From IMG/VR virus record IMGVR_UViG_3300005549_000028, positions 1 to 26,792 of that record: a stretch of DNA of 26,792 nt; one strand, 5' to 3'. The stretch's first letter is position 1; the number at the start of each line of letters is the position of its first letter. The position numbers and the translations under genes are program-made. Below the pieces are notes generated by a model. The model was not told the origin of the DNA. It saw only the letters and a list, made by a program, of their open reading frames with translations, and made no database searches. Below are positions 23,006 through 26,792 of the stretch, one piece after another. Source of the DNA: a virus.

Positions 23006-24086
23006 GGAATTCCCTTACACGCAGATCCTCGGGCCATTCGGCAGGGTCGCCGCCTTTGGGGTGTTTCGTTTTCAAAGACCACAAGCCGGTTTTGCAATCT
23101 CGTTTAGTCCACTTGAATCCGACCGAATTAACATCGTCTGCGATTGGCACGCTCCCCAACTGCTTCACGAAGCACGGCACGCCCGCCGCTTTGCACTGGC
23201 GCACGATGTCGCGGATCCATTCCACGTTGCACGGACGGGCACCCGGTCCGCTCTCGCCGCCAACGATGACCCAGTGAATTCCGTTGTCGCATCTAGCGAT
23301 ATAAGTTGCCCGCGCAGTCTGCGCGATCCAGTCGTCGCGTTGCTTCTCCGTCCTGTCTTTGAAGTCTGCCGGGAACTTAACATCCGTGCTGCCTTTGAAA
23401 CCGAGATCCACCGGCCCCAGCAACGGCTCCACGCTCAGGAAACGCACTTTGGCCGGAATCTTCAGCAACTCCGGGATCCGTTCATCCGCCCGCTTTTGGT
23501 CCTCTACGCTGGTACCGATCCAGATGTTGGCGGGTGGTTTTCCGCCGCACCAATTCACCAGCATCGCCGACATCGGAAGGTTATAGGCAACTGGCTCCAA
23601 CGACTCGTGCGCTTTGATAATGCGCGACTCCCAATTCTCCGGCCTCTTCGTTAGCAAAAGCCAATCGAGATGCTGGCAGTCTTTGGTCAGCTTCAGAAAA
23701 TCCGCCAGCCATTCGATCGGCACCTCGTCATCCAGCCAGTCGCAAAGGCTCGGGAACACCCGGAAACGATTCGGGTTCGTGCCCCTCAAAGCACCGCAGC
23801 GAAAGCACGTTGGCATCCGTTGATCGCCACCGTTCCCGCACTGCGGACACGCAAATGGATACTTCTGCAATTGCCGATTCCACTTCAGCGGATTGCGCCA
23901 TGTTGCTGCGCTCGTTCGGCTACGGGCCTTTCCTTTACCCCAAGTCTCATGACCCTGACTGCGCAGCACCCTGGCCCGCGTAGTGTTCTCGGCGTAACAG
24001 TGGGCGCACCCCGGACTGACCTTCGTGCAACCGATCCACGGGTTAAAGGTCGCTGTCGCCCACTCGATTTTAGTTTCGTCACTCAT
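22959..24086 (-). CDS. Phage Gp37/Gp68 family protein (DUF5131) with zinc-ribbon insert
   Basis: This 375-residue protein starts at ATG 24086; the frame extends to 24158 but the family begins at MSDETKIEW. Recognised elements: FNPWIGCTKVSPGCAHCYAE (C20, C27, C30, a cluster-type Cys motif), RVFPSLCDWLDDEVPIEWL, LDWLLLTKRPENW, IWIGTSVEDQKRADERIPEL, RFLSVEPLLGPVDL, WVIVGGESGPGARPCNVEWI and CFVKQLGS. This DUF5131 family is common in phages and has a TIM-barrel/radical-SAM-like pattern; its substrate is unknown to me. Between the first two blocks lies an apparent insert with paired CPQC and CFRC (C80, C83, C94, C97), probably a zinc ribbon. The C-terminus overlaps the end of the giant gene by 47 bp, convergently. 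Confidence 0.9.
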   Translation of the reverse strand: MSDETKIEWATATFNPWIGCTKVSPGCAHCYAENTTRARVLRSQGHETWGKGKARSRTSAATWRNPLKWNRQLQKYPFACPQCGNGGDQRMPTCFRCGALRGTNPNRFRVFPSLCDWLDDEVPIEWLADFLKLTKDCQHLDWLLLTKRPENWESRIIKAHESLEPVAYNLPMSAMLVNWCGGKPPANIWIGTSVEDQKRADERIPELLKIPAKVRFLSVEPLLGPVDLGFKGSTDVKFPADFKDRTEKQRDDWIAQTARATYIARCDNGIHWVIVGGESGPGARPCNVEWIRDIVRQCKAAGVPCFVKQLGSVPIADDVNSVGFKWTKRDCKTGLWSLKTKHPKGGDPAEWPEDLRVREFPTVCQEQSRSSAPQS

Positions 24087-24673
24087 AGCCTTTTGAACTC
24101 GATCACCCACACCCACGGATTCGTTTTCCAGGAGCCTTTGCCATTGATGGATTCCCACAAGTTTCGGTAACAGAGAAAACCTTCATCTGCTCCCGTCGCT
24201 TGTGGATCTTCAGCGTAAGGATTTACCCACCACCCGCGGTGCACATGCATCAATCCTTCCGCTTCACAATCGCGATAGCTGATGTCCTGCAACCGCTCCA
24301 CGCGCACCGAGACTATTTCGAGCGTGATGCGGGAATGTTTTCGGCGCATGAAAATGGATGGTTTCCATTTCATGTCGGTGAGGTTCTTCTCCCCGCCGGC
24401 GCGATAGACTGTTTGTCCGTGATGGCAATCGAGCGTTGAAAACGTCTCCCTCACCCACAGCCGATCGCCGGGTTTGCCGTAGAGGTTTCTTACCGACTGT
24501 TCAGCGGCTTCAAGGTCCAGAAATTCCCATCGGTCACCTTCGTAGCAGATAGGCGAAATGCCCCCCTCTCTATCTTTTGGCTGCGGCTTCACCACCCGCC
24601 GCGTCTGAGTCTTGCGACCTTCGAGGATGGCGCGGACCATCGGGCCACTGAACAGAATCGGTCTTTCGATCAT
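24083..24673 (-). CDS. ASCH/PUA-like phage protein
   Basis: This 196-residue protein begins MIERPILFSGPMVRAILEGR followed by KTQTRRVVKPQP, an opening I recognise from a widespread family of phage proteins with an ASCH-like (PUA-related) fold. Further blocks are KPGDRLWVRETF, ITLEIVSVRVERLQDISYRD and the closing NPWVWVIEFKRL. ASCH domains are thought to bind RNA or nucleotides; a precise role here is unknown. The gene overlaps the DUF5131 start and the preceding stop by 4 bp on each side, so it is translated as part of the minus-strand operon. It lies next to DUF5131, as I recall is common in other phages. Confidence 0.82.
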   Translation of the reverse strand: MIERPILFSGPMVRAILEGRKTQTRRVVKPQPKDREGGISPICYEGDRWEFLDLEAAEQSVRNLYGKPGDRLWVRETFSTLDCHHGQTVYRAGGEKNLTDMKWKPSIFMRRKHSRITLEIVSVRVERLQDISYRDCEAEGLMHVHRGWWVNPYAEDPQATGADEGFLCYRNLWESINGKGSWKTNPWVWVIEFKRL

Positions 24674-25014
24674 TGCAAATCCGGGTGTTTGGAGAGGAAG
24701 GCACTCTTTGCGTCGTTCATCATCATGGAATCCAGCAACGGTTTCACGTCCTCGCGGAGTGTGGCCAGTTCGTGGTGAAGCGCCGCGATATTCGCATCGG
24801 CATTGGCCAGGGCTGACTCCTTCTCCTTTTGGAGCGAGGAGAGTTGTTCAGCCATCAGCTTAACCGTAATGACAGCGCCATCGTTCTTCCTCTTCGCATA
24901 CTCCCTACAAGCAGTGGAGATAGACTCAACAGCTTTGAAGAAGTTCACTGGCAGTTGGTGGACAATTTGCGATGCTGCCTCTCTCGCCTCTGGTATGTCT
25001 TGGTCTTCGCTCAT
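24670..25014 (-). CDS. Helical phage protein of unknown function
   Basis: This 114-residue protein starts at ATG 25014, chosen because it overlaps the upstream stop as ATGA; a longer frame reaches 25035. It is nearly all helical: REAASQIVHQLPVNFFKAVE, then EYAKRKNDGAVITVKLMAEQ, then a coiled coil (LSSLQKEKESALANADANIA and ALHHELATLREDVKPLLDSM). There are no catalytic motifs. Its position in the replication operon suggests an early protein, perhaps a small dimeric nucleic-acid-associated factor, but no family is recognised. Confidence 0.7.
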   Translation of the reverse strand: MSEDQDIPEAREAASQIVHQLPVNFFKAVESISTACREYAKRKNDGAVITVKLMAEQLSSLQKEKESALANADANIAALHHELATLREDVKPLLDSMMMNDAKSAFLSKHPDLQ

Positions 25015-25223
25015 GATGATTTCTGAGGTAACCACTCACCTTGTGCCGGCGGCACTTTCACAATCTCCTCGATCGCTTCGCTCGCCTCTTTTTCGGCCAT
25101 CTCCACCATCCAGGGCTCAGGCTCCGCTGACTCACAGAGGCTCCCAAGCCGTTCATCTCGTCGATAGTTCCACTCCTCGAGCAACTGGCTCCACGTCCAA
25201 CCGTTTCGGGCAAGTCGGCTCAT
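25011..25223 (-). CDS. Small acidic protein in the replication operon
   Basis: This 70-residue protein starts at ATG 25223, overlapping the replication gene's stop as ATGA, and its own stop overlaps the next start the same way. An N-terminal Trp-rich basic segment (MSRLARNGWTWSQLLEEWNY) precedes an acidic helix (EPWMVEMAEKEASEAIEEIV). No family is recognised. The tight overlaps on both sides support it being real and translated with the operon. Confidence 0.68.
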   Translation of the reverse strand: MSRLARNGWTWSQLLEEWNYRRDERLGSLCESAEPEPWMVEMAEKEASEAIEEIVKVPPAQGEWLPQKSS

Positions 25224-26074
25224 GTCTGAATCCCCAGCAGTTTCTTCAACTCATCGCGCCTGGCCTTGAGCTTGTACCACTTCCCCTTGTCCTCCTCTGA
25301 CCAATTCTGGTGCCCCGAATAAGTGCTTCGAATCGATTGCATCTTTGAAAGAACCTCGTCCAGTTCCTTCTGATGTAAGATGGCCCGTGTAGTCGGACTT
25401 ACGTTGGTTTTGGCCGGTGCCGTTTCCTCTCTCCAGCGTCTTGCCCAACCAGCCACGGAATGACCTACGCTCACCATTTTTGTTTTGCCAACCATCCAGC
25501 CTTTCGACTGGTAGAAATCCCAGAACGCATCCGCCTGTTCGATGGGCATTCCAGCTTTGGCGGCGAGAAGCCCTACTTCCTCCCGGCTCGGTGGAATTTG
25601 CCTTTTAGGTTTGAGTGATCTCTCAGTACTTGCTTCTGCTTCTGCTTCTGCTTCTGCATAAGCCGGTTTTTGTCCTGCTTTGTCCACGGCATGTCCACGA
25701 GTTTTTAGCCTCTGCCTTCTCTCTCCTTCTTTAACCCGCTTGTACTCACGGCGTTCCTCTTTTGACATCAACTCTCGATATTCGTCGTAGTTCAAAAGGC
25801 GCCAGCCATTGTGAATCGCCACTATCCTACGACCTTCATTGGCCTTGTTTCTCGAGTACTCGTCTGGAGCAATAAACTTATTCAGAGCCTCTTGCACAAC
25901 TTCAATGGTCACATTTGCCACCCGAGCCAGTCCTGGAATTGAAGTGCAAACCTCACCATATTGGTCGGCTAAAGCGAGCATTGTGACCCAAACCACTCGA
26001 ATATCTGACCGTTCGCTCCAAACTGATGACGTGACCAAACTACAGGCAATCTTAACGTAGGCTCGGTGATTCAT
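25220..26074 (-). CDS. Phage replication initiator / replisome organiser
   Basis: This 284-residue protein starts at ATG 26074, chosen because the family begins near MNHRAYVKIACSLVTSSVW; a GTG at 26134 (GTGA overlap) would add 20 residues. Residues 1 to about 110 form a winged-helix domain of a common phage replication family (RVVWVTMLALADQYGEVCTS, GLARVANVTIEVVQEALNKF). A basic segment follows (SKEERREYKRVKEGERRQRL), then an Ala-Glu dipeptide linker (AEAEAEAEAS) and a C-terminal domain with W-x-x-A-x-W-type pattern (SVGHSVAGWARRWREE). Such proteins bind the origin and load the helicase. Iteron-like repeats lie inside the gene (25671-25699) and just upstream (26085-26146), as in lambda, where the origin lies within the O gene. 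Confidence 0.8.
   Translation of the reverse strand: MNHRAYVKIACSLVTSSVWSERSDIRVVWVTMLALADQYGEVCTSIPGLARVANVTIEVVQEALNKFIAPDEYSRNKANEGRRIVAIHNGWRLLNYDEYRELMSKEERREYKRVKEGERRQRLKTRGHAVDKAGQKPAYAEAEAEAEASTERSLKPKRQIPPSREEVGLLAAKAGMPIEQADAFWDFYQSKGWMVGKTKMVSVGHSVAGWARRWREETAPAKTNVSPTTRAILHQKELDEVLSKMQSIRSTYSGHQNWSEEDKGKWYKLKARRDELKKLLGIQT
25631..25657 (-). repeat. Hexanucleotide microsatellite in the replication gene
   Basis: TGCTTC is repeated four and a half times (plus strand), encoding the Ala-Glu linker of the initiator on the minus strand. Slippage by whole units changes linker length without a frameshift. It lies between the DNA-binding and C-terminal domains. Confidence 0.85.
25671..25699. 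promoter_or_regulatory. Iteron pair TGTCCACG inside the replication gene
   Basis: TGTCCACG occurs at 25681-25688 and 25692-25699, with a period of 11 bp (one helical turn). A partial copy, TGTCCTGC, is at 25671-25678. The same octamer pair with the same period recurs at 26085-26103. It is a likely binding site for the initiator encoded here. Confidence 0.6.
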
Positions 26075-26084
26075 GGATAGTAAT

Positions 26085-26146
26085 TGTCCACGGTCTGTCC
26101 ACGTAGTCAACGCCAAGGAAGCCGAGTTACTCACAAGTTATTCACA
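26085..26146. promoter_or_regulatory. Candidate phage origin: iterons and DnaA-box-like sites
   Basis: TGTCCACG occurs at 26085-26092 and 26096-26103 (11-bp period). TTACTCACA (26127-26135) and TTATTCACA (26138-26146) are also 11 bp apart; the second fits the DnaA-box consensus TTATNCACA exactly. The cluster lies in the 56-bp gap between the small HTH gene and the ATG of the replication gene, extending into the HTH gene's end. Together with the matching pair inside the replication gene, it looks like an origin. Confidence 0.55.
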
Positions 26147-26316
26147 GAGGCTCTCCGGACGAACACCACCCGGGCGTTCAAACGGCGGGTGATTTCGGGT
26201 TTGAGTTTGCCGCTGGCGATCATCCGGCGAATGGTGCCGATGCTGACCCTGCGCTCCAGAGCCCTTTCGAAAACCCACTCCTTCAACCGCTGTTCGCTGC
26301 GGGCAGTTGTTATCAT
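26131..26316 (-). CDS. Small helix-turn-helix (excisionase-like) protein
   Basis: This 61-residue protein starts at ATG 26316 (ATGA overlap with the preceding reading frame's stop). The core ERALERRVSIGTIRRMIASG followed by KLKPEITRRLNARVVFVRR is a MerR/excisionase-type helix-turn-helix: recognition helix, short wing, and a strand reading ARVVFVRR. Such proteins are small DNA-binding regulators, or excisionases when an integrase is nearby; no integrase is visible here. Given the iterons just downstream, it may regulate the replication gene. Confidence 0.75.
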   Translation of the reverse strand: MITTARSEQRLKEWVFERALERRVSIGTIRRMIASGKLKPEITRRLNARVVFVRRASVNNL

Positions 26317-26579
26317 GGATTGATGTACTCGAGAATTGAATCTCCACCCGGGCGACGTCGGCCGCTCTGCGGATGTCGCATCCAGCCGATTGGTTCTTTT
26401 TCAGTCATGGGATTCCATGTGAGAGCGGCGGCAACTGCCACCGATGGGGAGGCGTATCACCACGAGTCATCGAACACGACTTCGTTGCCGATGCTTATCC
26501 TGGCGCGTCCGAAGGTCAGCGGATGGACGTAAACAGTCCGCCCATCGCCGGCTGGCTTCGTGAAGTAGAACTCGCTCAT
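26313..26579 (-). pseudogene. Small phage protein gene interrupted by one in-frame TGA
   Basis: Reading from ATG 26579, the first 40 codons give MSEFYFTKPAGDGRTVYVHP, then LTFGRARISIGNEVVFDDSW. A TGA follows (26457-26459), and the same frame continues for 47 codons (YASPSVAVAAALTWNPMTEK, EPIGWMRHPQSGRRRPGGDS, ILEYINP) to a TGA at 26313-26315 that overlaps the HTH gene start. The two halves together match a family of roughly 90-residue phage proteins I recall ('...DGRTVYVxPLTFGRARI...W.Y..P..A......W....EP.GWxRHPxTGRRRPxGD...EYI'), so the interruption is a single codon in an otherwise intact gene. Causes could be a point nonsense mutation (from TGG or TGC), UGA readthrough or a sequencing error. 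Other genes here use TGA as a true stop. Confidence 0.72.
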
Positions 26580-26590
26580 GAAAGGAGAAT

Positions 26591-26655
26591 CACCGGGCCA
26601 ACGGCCAAGGAGGTGCCCGTGAGGAACGGGGCTGAAGAAACCTGCTGACCCGGTG
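26591..26655 (-). other. Structured RNA candidate before the early operon
   Basis: CACCGGG and CCCGGTG (26591-26597 and 26649-26655) form a perfect 7-bp closing stem around a region with an inner hairpin (CCCGT-GAGGA-ACGGG). On the minus strand it lies 12 bp before the ATG of the interrupted gene. It may be a leader structure. Apart from it and the tRNA-like element, no gene is supported in 26580-26792. Confidence 0.35.
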
Positions 26656-26663
26656 AAAGTGAT

Positions 26664-26791
26664 TGGATGCGGCGGGATTTGAACCCGCTTTCTCTAGTAT
26701 GCCCGGTTATGAACCTGGGTTGAGCGAAGGACCACGACCTACACGCGTTCGATCGTGGTGTCTCGGCGGCTGTCCATCCGCTGTCGCACCC
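26664..26791 (-). tRNA. tRNA-like element with CAT anticodon and an extra hairpin
   Basis: On the minus strand, GGGTGCG (26791-26785) pairs with CGCATCC (26671-26665; one G-T) as a 7-bp acceptor stem, followed by discriminator A (26664). A perfect T arm precedes the 3' strand: GCGGG-TTCAAAT-CCCGC (26688-26672). A 7-nt loop TTCATAA with anticodon CAT sits on a stem with one A-G mismatch (CCAGG/CCGGG, 26718-26702). A D-arm-like GCGG/CCGC follows the acceptor. An additional 7-bp hairpin (ACCACGA/TCGTGGT) lies between the D and anticodon arms, giving 128 nt instead of about 75. No CCA is encoded. It may be a degenerate or intron-like-containing tRNA-Met/Ile2, or a tRNA mimic. Confidence 0.45.
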
Positions 26792-26792
26792 G

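Noticed and set aside
23004-23015. Palindrome AGGGAATTCCCT at the convergent gene junction
   Set aside because: Too short for a terminator (4-bp stem, no U-tract) and likely chance, though it sits at the operon junction.
22953-23654. 233-codon plus-strand ORF over the DUF5131 gene
   Set aside because: It is a shadow of the recognised DUF5131 family protein on the minus strand.
25631-25657. Possible CRISPR-like or regulatory tandem array
   Set aside because: It is a coding hexanucleotide microsatellite giving an Ala-Glu linker, without spacers. No CRISPR array is seen anywhere in the window.
26373-26648. Plus-strand ORF of 91 codons near the right end
   Set aside because: The minus strand here encodes the recognisable TGA-interrupted gene. 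The plus ORF has no family likeness, although an AAGGAGG followed by GTG lies near its end.
26664-26792. Possible 3' end of a tmRNA
   Set aside because: The T arm and 3' acceptor would fit, but a plausible acceptor partner lies only 128 nt away and no tag-peptide reading frame is visible. It cannot be excluded without the sequence beyond the window.

Overview
This window looks like part of a tailed double-stranded DNA phage genome (Caudoviricetes). It is probably podovirus-like and probably infects a Verrucomicrobiota-type host. The phage call rests on a large terminase with complete ATPase and nuclease motifs, a scaffold-like protein directly before a major capsid protein, a nozzle-like tail protein, three consecutive proteins resembling T7 internal-core (ejection) proteins, a holin/lipoprotein pair and free-standing HNH endonucleases. 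The host guess is weaker. It rests on a secreted FN3 protein whose second half resembles a domain common in Verrucomicrobiota secreted proteins, and on mostly absent Shine-Dalgarno sequences. No integrase, repressor or portal gene is visible. The window is a fragment, open at both ends.

Layout. (1) 1-2822: 3' part of a scaffold-like gene, a 225-bp structured leader and the major capsid gene, closed by a clear rho-independent terminator. (2) 2906-5612: a small acidic protein, then three proteins carrying a shared Cys-rich 'CDPN' module (four copies), two of them fused to predicted carbohydrate-binding-type domains, then a secreted FN3 protein. (3) 5513-6163: lysis-type cassette (overlapping small ORF, holin-like protein, small lipoprotein). 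(4) 6165-7940, minus: large terminase, inverted relative to the virion genes around it. (5) 7985-15522: a Gly-Pro-Thr collagen-like fibre overlapping a GT4 glycosyltransferase gene, a nozzle-like tail protein with a C-terminal LRR extension, an Ig-like-domain protein and a probable adaptor. (6) 15525-16043, minus: AT-richer HNH endonuclease. (7) 16100-23005: Gly-rich, coiled-coil and giant (1618 aa) proteins that look like an ejection apparatus. Two small genes in another reading frame sit inside the giant gene. (8) 22959-26579, minus: a DUF5131 (Gp37/Gp68) protein, an ASCH-like protein, two small proteins, a replication initiator, a small HTH protein and a gene interrupted by one in-frame TGA, nearly all coupled by 4-bp stop/start overlaps. 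A tRNA-like element lies at the right edge.

The plus-strand genes build and deliver the particle and the right-hand minus-strand genes look like an early/replication operon. Four points deserve attention: the dual-frame coding of 19005-19535 inside the giant gene; paired 11-bp-period TGTCCACG iterons plus DnaA-box-like sites at the replication gene, a probable phage origin; the coupled collagen-fibre and glycosyltransferase genes, which suggest a glycosylated fibre; and the repeated CDPN module, which may be an undescribed virion-docking domain.
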